A model generated the notes under the pieces. It saw only the letters and a list, made by a program, of their open reading frames with translations. It ran no database searches and had not been told where the DNA came from. From CAG-791 sp002394525 (GTDB taxonomy: Bacteria; Bacillota; Clostridia; Lachnospirales; Lachnospiraceae), in contig CAMNFJ010000078.1 of the NCBI GenBank assembly GCA_946536955.1, positions 1 through 13,468 on the forward strand: 13,468 nucleotides of DNA, in the 5' to 3' direction. Position numbers and translations under genes: made by a program. Positions 1-6,748 of this stretch are shown one piece after another (positions within the stretch are counted from its first letter, which is position 1; each line of letters starts with the position of its first letter).

Positions 1-1
1 C

Positions 2-1870
2 GTTGAAGACGATTCTCCGGCAGAAACTGCGGTGGAAGCGGCCGATGACGAAGTGTTGGCAGAAACTGCGGTGACGGAAAGCGCTGACGGCGATGCTTCG
101 GCAGAAACTGCGGTGGAAGCGGCCGATGACGAAGTGCTGGCAGAAACTGCGGTGACGGAAGACGCCGAGGGCGATGCTCCGGCAGAAACTGCGGCGGAAG
201 AGGTCGATGACGAAGTGCTGGCAGAAACTGCGGTGACGGAAAGCGCTGACGGCGATGCTCCGACAGAACCTGTGGCGGAAGAGCCCACGGATTCAGAAGA
301 GCCGAATTCCAATATGGAAGAAGGCTCTGTCATTGAAGAAAACGAAGATTATTTCGACACCCCTGACATAGATGCGGATGAGGCACCTGTCGAAGACGAG
401 GAAGAGGAAGAAACACCACTGGTTCCGAATACTGTCTCTCCTGACTGGGAGGCAGCCCTGGAGGATACCCTTCTCTCTGAGTGGCAGGAATCCGCTGCCT
501 TTGAAAACATGTCGGAAGACGCCATCTTTGAGGCTGCTTACGACCATATCCGCGAGGCTCTGGAAGTGCCTGCGGAAAATGCTGTAGAAGTACCCGCAGA
601 AGATACGGAAGAAGAACCTGCAGAAGATACCCGGGATGAGTCTTCGGAGGATACAGAAGAGACGTTTGCGGAAAATACAGAGGAAACACCCACGGCAGAA
701 ATTCTCTCCTTGCAGGAATCGCCTGATGCGGAAGAAGTCTCTCAGCCTGACACATCCGAGACGGAAGAAGCCCCTTCGACTGACACGCCTGAAACTGAAG
801 AAGTCCCTTCGGCTGACGCTGCCGAGACGGAAGAAGTTTCTTCGGGTGACACGCCTGAAAAGGAAGAAGTTCCTTCGGCTGATGCAACAGAGCCGGAAGA
901 AGCCTCTCAGGCTGACGCTGCCGGAACGGAATCCGTTGCCGAAGAAACTCCCGGGCAGGATGTCACCGGAGTAGAGGAGATTTCCGAGCCAGAAGAGCCC
1001 GCTGCTCAGGACAAGATTTCCGGACCTGAAGAGCCCGCTGTTCAAGACGAACTCTCCGCTCAGGAAGAGCCCTTTGTTCGTGAAGAACTCTCCCCCCAGG
1101 AAGAAGTGTCCGCTCAGGAAGGACCTGTACTTACAGAAGAAACCACATTTGATAAGACGATCTTCACAGGTGATGTCCAGCCTCGCGACGGTGACCCTGA
1201 TCTGTCCGGGGAGAAATCTGCCGCTATCCCCGAACCCCGGGGAGAAGTCCCGGAGGATACCGAAACAGAGGGCACAGGGGCGTTGACGATGGAAGAAGAA
1301 CCACATCCCGCTGTAACCATGCCGCTCACTGCGTTTCGCAGGATGGAAATAGTCTCCGCTCCTGTTCCTGCTCCCTTAGCCGAAACACGCGAAAGAGGAA
1401 TCGCAGGAACTGAGCAGACTTCGCCACTGCCCGCCATGCCGCTGGCAGAGCATCCTGCTGAAATGAAGGAGGAGGTCCCCGCAGAACTCTCCGAAGCGAA
1501 TGCTGAGATGGAGGCCCCCGCAGTCCTTTCCGAGCCAAATGCGGAGTTGGAGACACCCGCAGACCTCTCTGAGGCGAAAGCTGAAACAGAGGGTCCTGAA
1601 GACCTCCCCGAGGCAAATGTGGAAAATGAAGTCTCCGCAGGCGACCTCTCCGAAGTGAATGCGGAAACTGAAATTCCCGCAAATCTCCCCGAAGAGGCCG
1701 CGTCTCCCGTCAGCGAGCATTTTTCCAGCCACCTGTGGTGCGGAGTTCCCCGCTATTCCTCCGGTCCCCGGCGCACATATTCCAGAAGTTATGTCAGCTG
1801 TTCCTTACAGCCGGATCCGGTCTGGATGCGCCTTCGGATGGAGAGGCTCTGGGCACGGAGACGCCGCTGA
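2..1870 (+). CDS. Acidic tandem-repeat protein, 5' truncated
   Basis: The frame is open from the first bases of the window, so the true start lies upstream; the GTG at 32 is an internal Val codon. The visible 622 residues are extremely rich in Glu, Asp, Ala, Pro, Ser and Thr and are mostly tandem repeats. There are three full 27-residue units (81 nt each, beginning DDEVLAETAV) at 44-286 after a partial one. An 11-residue family (T-E-E-V-P-S-A-D pattern) lies near 760-930, a 12-residue family (PEEPAxQDE) near 985-1115, and a 13-residue family (LSEANAExE) near 1470-1690. A less repetitive stretch near 430-570 (PDWEAALEDTLLSEWQE) could fold as helices. No catalytic motif, signal peptide or membrane span is visible in this part. 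The last 50 or so residues switch abruptly to Arg-rich sequence, which suggests a frameshift near 1720. I do not recognise the family; a disordered acidic surface or scaffold region is one inference. Confidence 0.75.
   Translation, partial: VEDDSPAETAVEAADDEVLAETAVTESADGDASAETAVEAADDEVLAETAVTEDAEGDAPAETAAEEVDDEVLAETAVTESADGDAPTEPVAEEPTDSEEPNSNMEEGSVIEENEDYFDTPDIDADEAPVEDEEEEETPLVPNTVSPDWEAALEDTLLSEWQESAAFENMSEDAIFEAAYDHIREALEVPAENAVEVPAEDTEEEPAEDTRDESSEDTEETFAENTEETPTAEILSLQESPDAEEVSQPDTSETEEAPSTDTPETEEVPSADAAETEEVSSGDTPEKEEVPSADATEPEEASQADAAGTESVAEETPGQDVTGVEEISEPEEPAAQDKISGPEEPAVQDELSAQEEPFVREELSPQEEVSAQEGPVLTEETTFDKTIFTGDVQPRDGDPDLSGEKSAAIPEPRGEVPEDTETEGTGALTMEEEPHPAVTMPLTAFRRMEIVSAPVPAPLAETRERGIAGTEQTSPLPAMPLAEHPAEMKEEVPAELSEANAEMEAPAVLSEPNAELETPADLSEAKAETEGPEDLPEANVENEVSAGDLSEVNAETEIPANLPEEAASPVSEHFSSHLWCGVPRYSSGPRRTYSRSYVSCSLQPDPVWMRLRMERLWARRRR
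44..286 (+). repeat. Three 81-nt tandem repeats (27-aa units)
   Basis: Units begin at 44, 125 and 206 with GATGACGAAGTG and are separated by exactly 81 nt. The tail of a fourth, earlier copy occupies 2-43. Units differ at only a few positions, so the array is recent or is being homogenised. It is in frame and adds 27 residues per copy. Confidence 0.9.
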
Positions 1871-1898
1871 CCGCATATTTCCGAATTCATGATATCTG

Positions 1899-1951
1899 AA
1901 AACACGGTGCGCTCCGGAAGCTTCTGCCCGGTGCGCACCGTGTTTTATTAT
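1899..1951 (+). terminator. Intrinsic terminator after the acidic repeat gene
   Basis: A perfect 14-bp stem pairs 1899-1912 with 1933-1946 (AAAACACGGTGCGC with its complement) around a 20-nt loop, followed by a T-rich tail. It lies 28 nt after the stop at 1868-1870 and directly on the alternative-frame stop at 1897-1899. The A-run on its left side gives the opposite strand a short T tail, so it may also help end the permease transcript coming from the right. Confidence 0.85.
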
Positions 1952-1993
1952 TTTTACAAAATAATATTTTATACAAAAACGCTTTGTTAAAAA

Positions 1994-2929
1994 TTACAGG
2001 AATACACAGCAGTAGATATAGTCGATCAGGGGAATGGTAAACATGCAGCAGATCATGCCCAGCAGGTTGTAGATGCCTGCCTTGACGGGCTCCTTATCAT
2101 AGACGGTCGCCAGCTGGACGACGTTTGCTCCGGGAGGCGCAGCGATCGCCAGGAAGGAGATCCGGAAGACCGGTATGTACTGAGGGAAGCGGGCCGCGAA
2201 GCCGCTGATCCACAGGGCGCCCATGGCCAGCAGGGGCAGGGCGATGAGTCTGAGGAAGATGACCAGGTAGGCTTTTTTGAAGGTCAGCACCTTCATCAGG
2301 CTGCTTCCAGCCATAGTCATTCCGATCACCAGCATACTGGCGGGACCGACCATATCAGACAGCATACGCATGGCCGTATCTGCAGGGCCGGGGATGCGGA
2401 TCTGGGTCAGCAGAAGGAAGATTCCCACCATGATCGCGATGATATTGGGATTGAGCAGGGCCTTTTTCCAGTCTATCCTGCCGCCGCCCTCTATTTTTCC
2501 GGCCGCGTGGGTCCAGAAGAGCAGGTTGTAGGTTATCTGATAGGCGCTCCCGTAAAAGACCATCTCCTCACCCAGGGTCATGGCTACGATCGGCAGGATC
2601 AGGTTTCCGCAGTTTGTATAAATGATGGAGAGTTCCTCCACCAGACCCAGGAGCCCGAGCCGCCCCAGGAGCCCGGCTGCCAGGATGAATCCGCCCTGGA
2701 CCAGGGTCGAGAAGATAAGAGCCAGCAGATAGCCCTTGATCTTTTCCGCTGTCAGTTCGACCTGGAAGGCCACAATGATCAGGCAGGGCGAGAGGACATA
2801 CATAGAGAGCCTGGCCAGCTGCTTCCCGTCCCTTTCCTCCAGCAGGCCGGACCGGATCGTCACATATCCCACTGCTCCGATGATCATCATGGAGATCAGC
2901 TTGCTCATCAACACCAGACTTGTATTCAT
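1994..2929 (-). CDS. AEC family (auxin efflux carrier) permease
   Basis: A 311-residue polytopic membrane protein of the AEC family (TC 2.A.69), whose bacterial members include malate permeases and other organic-anion transporters. Family features seen are NCGNLILPI at residues 106-114, a second-half repeat starting NPNIIAIMVGI at 160-170, and APPGANVVQLA at 264-274. About ten hydrophobic segments occur in two halves split by a short basic/glycine loop near 143-155. The ATG at 2929 is chosen because it is preceded by GGGAAGAG and starts directly before the first membrane span. The frame extends to 3061, but that extra 44 residues is polar, low in hydrophobicity and unlike the family. The length is normal. 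The promoter at 3088-3116 gives it its own transcript with a leader of about 150 nt. The substrate cannot be read from the sequence. Confidence 0.9.
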   Translation of the reverse strand: MNTSLVLMSKLISMMIIGAVGYVTIRSGLLEERDGKQLARLSMYVLSPCLIIVAFQVELTAEKIKGYLLALIFSTLVQGGFILAAGLLGRLGLLGLVEELSIIYTNCGNLILPIVAMTLGEEMVFYGSAYQITYNLLFWTHAAGKIEGGGRIDWKKALLNPNIIAIMVGIFLLLTQIRIPGPADTAMRMLSDMVGPASMLVIGMTMAGSSLMKVLTFKKAYLVIFLRLIALPLLAMGALWISGFAARFPQYIPVFRISFLAIAAPPGANVVQLATVYDKEPVKAGIYNLLGMICCMFTIPLIDYIYCCVFL

Positions 2930-3087
2930 TGCTCTTCCCTGTTCCCCGGTCTGTTCTTTTTTCCGGGTTTCCCTGTTTTTCTCGTTTCTCTCTCTGACAC
3001 ATCCGTCCACCGGGCAGGTTCCCGCCGCAGACTTACCGGGTGCCTGACGGCAGCCCGGCACACCCGCAAATACGCCGAAACACTGAC

Positions 3088-3116
3088 ATTTTAGTGAGCG
3101 GAGCAGGATGTGTCAA
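3088..3116 (-). promoter_or_regulatory. Near-consensus sigmaA promoter for the AEC permease
   Basis: On the minus strand a perfect TTGACA (-35, positions 3111-3116) is followed by a 17-nt spacer and TAAAAT (-10, positions 3088-3093). It lies immediately beyond the degV terminator and upstream of the permease, with the start expected near 3081. This separates the permease from degV transcription. Confidence 0.8.
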
Positions 3117-3117
3117 C

Positions 3118-3178
3118 AAAAAAACAGTCCTGCCTTCCCGGTCCCGCGGAAACTCGCAGGGACTTAAAGGCAGGACTG
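3118..3178 (-). terminator. Intrinsic terminator of degV
   Basis: A perfect 12-bp stem pairs 3125-3136 with 3167-3178 (CAGTCCTGCCTT and its complement). An inner GTCCC/GGGAC pairing lies at 3141-3145 and 3159-3163. On the minus strand the stem is followed by seven T residues (3118-3124). It lies about 30 nt beyond the degV stop codon. Confidence 0.9.
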
Positions 3179-3208
3179 CCCGGTCAGGGCTTTACGGCGG
3201 GAATCCGG

Positions 3209-4075
3209 TCATCCCGTCGGCATCCTTCTGTGGAAAAATCCGATCGCGAAGGCGCCGGGGCCCGAATAGGTGCCGACTGTCGCGCCAAACTGCATCTGGT
3301 GGATGATGTCCTCTTTTCCTTCGAAAATCTCCCTCTCCTTTTCCATATATTCCAGCATGTTGGCATCGCTCACCCCGGCGTAGGCCATGCAGACCGGGAG
3401 GCCAAAGTCGATGCCGCCGGTCTCCCGGACCAGGTCGGAAAATAGTTTGAAGCCCTTCCGGGTCCCGCGGGCCTTGCCGATGATCCTGACCTTGCCCTCC
3501 TCGTCCGCCGTGATGATGGGCTTTATGTGAAGGAGGTTGCCGGCCAGGGCCTTGGCCTTAGAAATGCGGCCGCCCTTCTGCACATATTCCAGGGTATCCA
3601 CCAGGGCGATCACGTGGAGCCTTCTCTTGTCGCGCTCCAGGCGATGGACGATCTCCTCCCGGCTCTTTCCCATACGGACCAGGCCCTCCGCATAGCGGAC
3701 AAGGGCATACTGGGAGGCGCAGACATTCAGGCTGTCGACCACATCCACCTTGTCGCCGAACTTTTCCGCGGCGATGCAGGCACTCTGATAACAGCCGGAC
3801 AGGCCGGAGGAGCAGGTGATGCAGATCACGGTATCCCCGGCCTCCACGGCCTCCTCAAAGGCTTTTTCAAAATCATAGGGCGGGACCTGGCTGGTCTTGG
3901 GAATCTCCCCCGTCCTGATCATCCTGGTATAGAGCTGGTCCGCCGTCAGAGTGATGTCATCCAGGTATTCCTCATACCCGAAGCGGACCGTCAGCGGCAG
4001 CACCCGGATTCCCCATTTCTTCGCCGTTTCCTGTTTAATATCGCTTCCGGAATCTGTGATGATTCTGATCGTCAT
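3209..4075 (-). CDS. DegV family fatty-acid-binding protein
   Basis: This 288-residue cytoplasmic protein belongs to the DegV family. In Firmicutes, members such as FakB present a bound fatty acid to the kinase FakA for phosphorylation and entry into phospholipid synthesis. Diagnostic features seen are the N-terminal TDSGSD at residues 7-12, TSQVPP at 61-66, and SSGLSGCYQSA at 89-99, which contacts the fatty-acid carboxylate in solved members. A conserved GGRIS segment lies near 167-171, followed by KPI. The length is typical and the frame intact. The ATG at 4075 follows AGGAGA on the minus strand at good spacing. No fakA-like gene is next to it, so pairing with a kinase elsewhere is assumed. 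A strong terminator follows, and an 11-bp hairpin sits in the leader. Many genomes carry several DegV paralogues, so its lipid preference is unknown. Confidence 0.93.
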   Translation of the reverse strand: MTIRIITDSGSDIKQETAKKWGIRVLPLTVRFGYEEYLDDITLTADQLYTRMIRTGEIPKTSQVPPYDFEKAFEEAVEAGDTVICITCSSGLSGCYQSACIAAEKFGDKVDVVDSLNVCASQYALVRYAEGLVRMGKSREEIVHRLERDKRRLHVIALVDTLEYVQKGGRISKAKALAGNLLHIKPIITADEEGKVRIIGKARGTRKGFKLFSDLVRETGGIDFGLPVCMAYAGVSDANMLEYMEKEREIFEGKEDIIHQMQFGATVGTYSGPGAFAIGFFHRRMPTG

Positions 4076-4118
4076 GGAATCTTCTCCTATAAATACGCGG
4101 TCTGCAGTGTCTCTTCTG

Positions 4119-4149
4119 CCTTTCCGGCCGGGCGGACGGGCCGGAAAGG
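4119..4149 (-). promoter_or_regulatory. Perfect 11-bp hairpin in the degV leader
   Basis: CCTTTCCGGCC at 4119-4129 is fully complementary to 4139-4149 with a 9-nt loop. It ends 43 nt upstream of the degV start codon. No T-run follows on either strand, so it is not a standard terminator. It could be an mRNA-stabilising hairpin or an operator; the function is not known. Confidence 0.5.
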
Positions 4150-4218
4150 ATCCTGCTGGTTCCCGATGGAAGTATTTTTAAGTTCTCCGACATCTGGTTT
4201 TAAAAACCACTTGCTTTT

Positions 4219-4247
4219 ATTTTATAACGATTTCCGCTTTGTTGGAA
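4219..4247 (-). promoter_or_regulatory. Possible degV promoter
   Basis: On the minus strand TTCCAA (4242-4247), a 17-nt spacer and TAAAAT (4219-4224) form a weak -35 with a good -10. This would start transcription about 135 nt upstream of degV, so the 4119-4149 hairpin would be in the leader. The poor -35 keeps this tentative. Confidence 0.35.
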
Positions 4248-4337
4248 TAGGTATGCCCGTTTTTTCGAATTATTCTGCATTGTTTTTAGTTGCTTTCCCG
4301 CTTTCAGGGGCCGGGGCCGGCATGTCCGGGTGCGTCC

Positions 4338-4366
4338 TTGCGATGGTCCCGGTTCATCGATATAAT
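4338..4366 (+). promoter_or_regulatory. SigmaA promoter for the small conserved gene
   Basis: TTGCGA (4338-4343), a 17-nt spacer and a perfect TATAAT (4361-4366) point rightwards. The only rightward gene is at 4588, so the predicted transcript has a 5' leader of about 215 nt. That leader contains the duplicated hairpin element. Confidence 0.7.
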
Positions 4367-4436
4367 AATTTTTAAACATTGAAAAAACGGGTGGCTGATC
4401 CTGCGAAATGACCATAGAAAAGAAAATCCAGAAAAA

Positions 4437-4553
4437 CGAATCTCCTGAGAGGAATCAAAAACTTCTCAAACGCAATTTAGACAATATTGGTGTCCATTCT
4501 ACAGGGTACAGTTTATAGAGCGCATCTCCTAAGAGGGATTAAAAACTCCTCAA
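4437..4553 (+). repeat. Duplicated 33-nt hairpin element in a 5' leader
   Basis: Two copies lie at 4437-4469 and 4521-4553, matching at 28 of 33 positions and separated by 51 nt. Each can fold a 5-bp stem (GAGGR with YYCTC-type partner) around an A-rich 9-nt loop ending AAAAAC. Two of the five differences fall in the stem and keep pairing: G-U becomes A-U, and G-C becomes G-U. A third half copy (AAGAGGGATGAAAAA) follows at 4552-4566, just before the ribosome binding site of the 4588 gene. The position between promoter and start codon suggests an RNA-level regulatory element. Confidence 0.6.
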
Positions 4554-4587
4554 GAGGGATGAAAAAAGAAGAAGGGAGACAGATCCT

Positions 4588-4908
4588 ATGGCACAGAAAA
4601 AGGCACAAAAAAAGACCGGCGGGACCGGCACGAAAAAAGCCGGTGGTTTTTCACACCCCGACTACGATATGGCTGTATTGAATTGTTTTCTGGAAAAGCA
4701 GCTGCAGCTCTTCCCGGAGGAGGTGGCCTCCACACCGGAGGAGGCAGCGGATTTTCTGGAGATGTGCTTCGCTGTCGTCGCGAAGTCAAAAAGAGAAGTG
4801 CGCCAATACTTTGAAGAGGTCGGCACGGACGTGGAGGGCGAGGATGTCCTCTCCGCCGCCGAGGTCTTTCCGGTCGGCGACGGGAGGTACCTAATCGTAG
4901 AGGGATGA
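4588..4908 (+). CDS. Small conserved hypothetical protein
   Basis: A 106-residue soluble protein. It starts with a Lys-rich, probably flexible segment (residues 1-18). An acidic alpha-helical body follows, containing FLEMCFAVVAKSKREVRQYF near 50-69, and it ends with a conserved-looking tail SAAEVFPVGDGRYLIVEG. From memory, proteins with this EVRxYxExxGxDxxG...EVFxLPDGRYLVVE pattern are common in Lachnospiraceae, usually labelled hypothetical or, on weak grounds, glyoxalase. No active-site residues support an enzyme call here. The ATG at 4588 has AAGGGAG upstream at 9-nt spacing. It is a single-gene unit with its own promoter and a long structured leader. The convergent cytidine deaminase gene follows 141 nt away with no clear terminator between them. 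Confidence 0.8.
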   Translation: MAQKKAQKKTGGTGTKKAGGFSHPDYDMAVLNCFLEKQLQLFPEEVASTPEEAADFLEMCFAVVAKSKREVRQYFEEVGTDVEGEDVLSAAEVFPVGDGRYLIVEG

Positions 4909-5049
4909 CCGGAAAACAGCGGGATAAGCCGGCGGTGTCCGGCCCGCGGCTGCCCCTGACCGGGAGAATGCGCATGTCTGCGGCCGCGGCGGCTGTTCAG
5001 GCCGGAGAGACCGGTCATGCCTGCGGTCGACCTGTCCGGTCACAGCCAG

Positions 5050-5490
5050 TCAGGCCAGATTTTCCGGTCCGAACCCCTCCGGCAGGAGCTGGTCCAGGGT
5101 ATATACGCTGTAGTGGTCCCTGTCCCTTGCCAGAATAACATGGAAGCGGTCCGGCCTGCAGAATTCCCGCATGACCTGGCGGCAGGAGCCGCAGGGGGCG
5201 GCATAGGAGGACGGGACCTCCTCTTCGGCCTTTCCCCCGATGATACAGATGGCCTCAAATCCCCGCACGCCCTCGCTGACTGCCTTGGCAATGGCGGTCC
5301 GCTCCGCGCAGATGGTCGGGGAGAAGGCGGCATTTTCAATATTGCAGCCTGTATAGACAGTCCCGTCCTCAGCCAGCAGGGCGGCGCCTACCAGGTAGCC
5401 GGAGTAGGGCGCATAGGCTTTGCGACGCCCGGCTGCCGCCTCATCGATCAGTCTCTCTATCTGTCTGCTGTTTTCATCCTGCCAGGTCAT
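5050..5490 (-). CDS. cdd: Cytidine deaminase
   Basis: This 146-residue enzyme hydrolytically deaminates cytidine and deoxycytidine to uridine and deoxyuridine, in pyrimidine salvage. Motifs seen are YAPYS (26-30), GCNIENAAF (48-56) for nucleoside binding, CAERTA (61-66) with zinc ligand Cys61 and catalytic Glu63, and PCGSCRQ (99-105) with zinc ligands Cys100 and Cys103. This is the three-cysteine site of the homotetrameric class. The ATG at 5490 is chosen because it gives the usual family length and follows AAAGGGG. An upstream in-frame ATG at 5541 would add 17 polar residues and also has a possible binding site (AGGAAAG), so the start is not certain. Uridine phosphorylase, the next enzyme in the pathway, lies upstream on the same strand across a repeat-filled 391-nt gap. 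Confidence 0.95.
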   Translation of the reverse strand: MTWQDENSRQIERLIDEAAAGRRKAYAPYSGYLVGAALLAEDGTVYTGCNIENAAFSPTICAERTAIAKAVSEGVRGFEAICIIGGKAEEEVPSSYAAPCGSCRQVMREFCRPDRFHVILARDRDHYSVYTLDQLLPEGFGPENLA

Positions 5491-5577
5491 AACCGCCCCT
5501 TTCTCCGGTTCTTCCGATCTTTTGTCTGATCCGTCCCTCATACCTGAGGGATCTTTCCTGACGCATATCAGCCTTCT

Positions 5578-5778
5578 GTCATGTTTCCGGAATCTGCCCC
5601 GCTGTGCATCTGTCTCACGTCATGCATCCGGAATCTTCCCGCCATGTGTCTGTCCGTTGCTACGGTTCCGGAATCTGCCCCGTCGGGCATCTGCCTCACG
5701 TCTTGCATCCGGAAACTCCCATCTACATTCCTGTCCGGTGTTTTTCCCGGAATCTCTTCTGCCGCCCGTCTGCCGCCT
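5578..5778. repeat. Five degenerate ~40-nt tandem repeats
   Basis: Five units of 38-41 nt start near 5578, 5619, 5659, 5700 and 5738, each with CCGGAA(T/A)CT nine bases in. Units 1 and 3 match best (28 of 32 from CCGG onwards), and units 2 and 4 share GCATCCGGAA. The array is therefore a doubled 81-nt pair plus a fifth, more divergent unit. It fills the gap upstream of cdd. No open frame here looks like a real protein, and units lack the fixed-repeat and variable-spacer pattern of CRISPR. Confidence 0.7.
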
Positions 5779-5793
5779 TGATTAAGAAAAACT

Positions 5794-5875
5794 TTCCACT
5801 TTCGTATGACACAGTGCCTGTCCCCCTGTCACGTCCTTCCACTTTCGTGTGACACAGTGCCTGTCCCCCTGTCAC
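5794..5875. repeat. Two REP-like 39-nt repeats after udp
   Basis: Copies at 5794-5832 and 5837-5875 are identical except for one base. Each ends in an imperfect inverted repeat, for example GTGACA (5849-5854) with TGTCAC (5870-5875) around a CAGTGCCTGTCCCCC core. They begin six bases beyond the udp stop codon. From memory, GGGACAGGCAC-containing dispersed palindromes of this kind occur in many Firmicutes and near Y1 (RAYT) transposases; copy number elsewhere in this genome cannot be seen. They could act as 3'-end hairpins for the udp mRNA. Confidence 0.65.
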
Positions 5876-5881
5876 AGCCCG

Positions 5882-6715
5882 TCAGGCTCTGTCGCGGCGG
5901 ATCAGGATGCGGGCGGCCTCGATGGCGACGCGGATGGCTCTGTCGGTATCGTGGACGACCGGGTTGTAGAGGCCGAGCTTTTCTCTCTCCTGGTTGGCGA
6001 CCGTCAGCAGGCAGGTGCCCGCTCTGGCCCGGAGCCTGGCAGAGACGATAAAGGCTGCGGCGGACTCCATCTCCGAGGCCAGGCAGCCCATTTTTTTCCA
6101 GGCCTCCCATTTCTGCATGAGTTCATAGCCGACAGGCATCAGCTCCGGCTCATGCTGTCCGAAAAAGGAGTCCTTGCTCTGGACGACGCCGACATGGTAC
6201 ATGGGAGTGTCATCCTCTGCAGGCTCTGTTTCCTTTCCGGCAAGAGGTGACGGAGCGGTCATTCCCAGCCCCCTGGCGGCCTCCACAAAGGCATTTACGA
6301 CATCCAGTGAGGCGACGGCGGGATATTCGATCGGAGCGTACTCCCTGGTCGTGCCCTCCATGCGGACCGCGCCCGTCGCGATGACGATGTCTCCGCTGCG
6401 GACCTCGGGCTGCATGCCTCCGCAGGTGCCGACCCGCAGAAAGGTGTCCGCCCCGCACAGGCTCAGCTCCTCCAGAGCGATGGCCGCCGACGGGCCGCCG
6501 ATCCCGGTGGAGGTGACGCTCACCTTGACGCCGTCCAGGCTTCCGGTATAGGTCACATATTCCCGGTTGTCGGCGATCAGCCGCGGATCATCAAAATACT
6601 CAGCGATCAGTTTGCAGCGCTTGGGGTCTCCGGGCAGCAGGACATAGCGGCCCACATCCCCGGCTCCCAACTGTGTGTGATACTGCTTATTGGCATCTGT
6701 GGAATAATTTTTCAT
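5882..6715 (-). CDS. udp: Uridine phosphorylase (nucleoside phosphorylase family)
   Basis: This 277-residue cytoplasmic enzyme is predicted to cleave uridine with phosphate to uracil and ribose-1-phosphate. Motifs of the PNP/UDP family seen are LPGDPKR (27-33, phosphate binding), TSTGIGGPS (68-76), RVGTCGG (94-100) and EMES (215-218), whose Glu residues contact the ribose. The order and spacing resemble E. coli Udp, with an extra segment near 150-175 that makes this protein about 24 residues longer. Preference for uridine over purine nucleosides is inferred from that resemblance. The ATG at 6715 is preferred over the in-frame TTG at 6721 because GGGAAAGGG stands 6 nt before the ATG. The Uma2 gene ends 33 nt upstream, so the two are probably co-transcribed, with cdd following after the repeats. 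Confidence 0.92.
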   Translation of the reverse strand: MKNYSTDANKQYHTQLGAGDVGRYVLLPGDPKRCKLIAEYFDDPRLIADNREYVTYTGSLDGVKVSVTSTGIGGPSAAIALEELSLCGADTFLRVGTCGGMQPEVRSGDIVIATGAVRMEGTTREYAPIEYPAVASLDVVNAFVEAARGLGMTAPSPLAGKETEPAEDDTPMYHVGVVQSKDSFFGQHEPELMPVGYELMQKWEAWKKMGCLASEMESAAAFIVSARLRARAGTCLLTVANQEREKLGLYNPVVHDTDRAIRVAIEAARILIRRDRA

Positions 6716-6748
6716 GTTCAACCCTTTCCCTGCCCTGCTGTTTGGAGA

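Noticed and set aside
293..1306. Long minus-strand open frame (337 codons) opposite the acidic gene
   Set aside because: Its Phe/Arg/Gly-rich repetitive product is simply the complement of Glu/Ser/Pro repeat codons, with no ribosome site or family resemblance.
2930..3061. N-terminal extension of the AEC permease to the ATG at 3061
   Set aside because: The added residues are polar and unlike the family, whereas ATG 2929 has a ribosome site and directly precedes the first membrane span.
4437..4553. CRISPR remnant
   Set aside because: Only two copies, 51-nt spacing, no cas genes, and similarity extends over hairpin arms rather than ending at sharp repeat borders.
4559..4681. Short upstream frame starting at ATG 4559 in the leader of the small gene
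   Set aside because: It overlaps the real gene in another frame, and its product is a Lys/Arg-rich shadow of that gene's start; translation cannot be supported.
4905..5138. Plus-strand frame overlapping the stop of the 4588 gene by ATGA
   Set aside because: The Pro/Arg/Gly-rich product looks like out-of-frame GC-rich sequence, overlaps the end of cdd, and has no properly spaced ribosome site.
5578..5778. CRISPR array in the cdd upstream region
   Set aside because: Units are degenerate throughout with no fixed repeat alternating with unique spacers.
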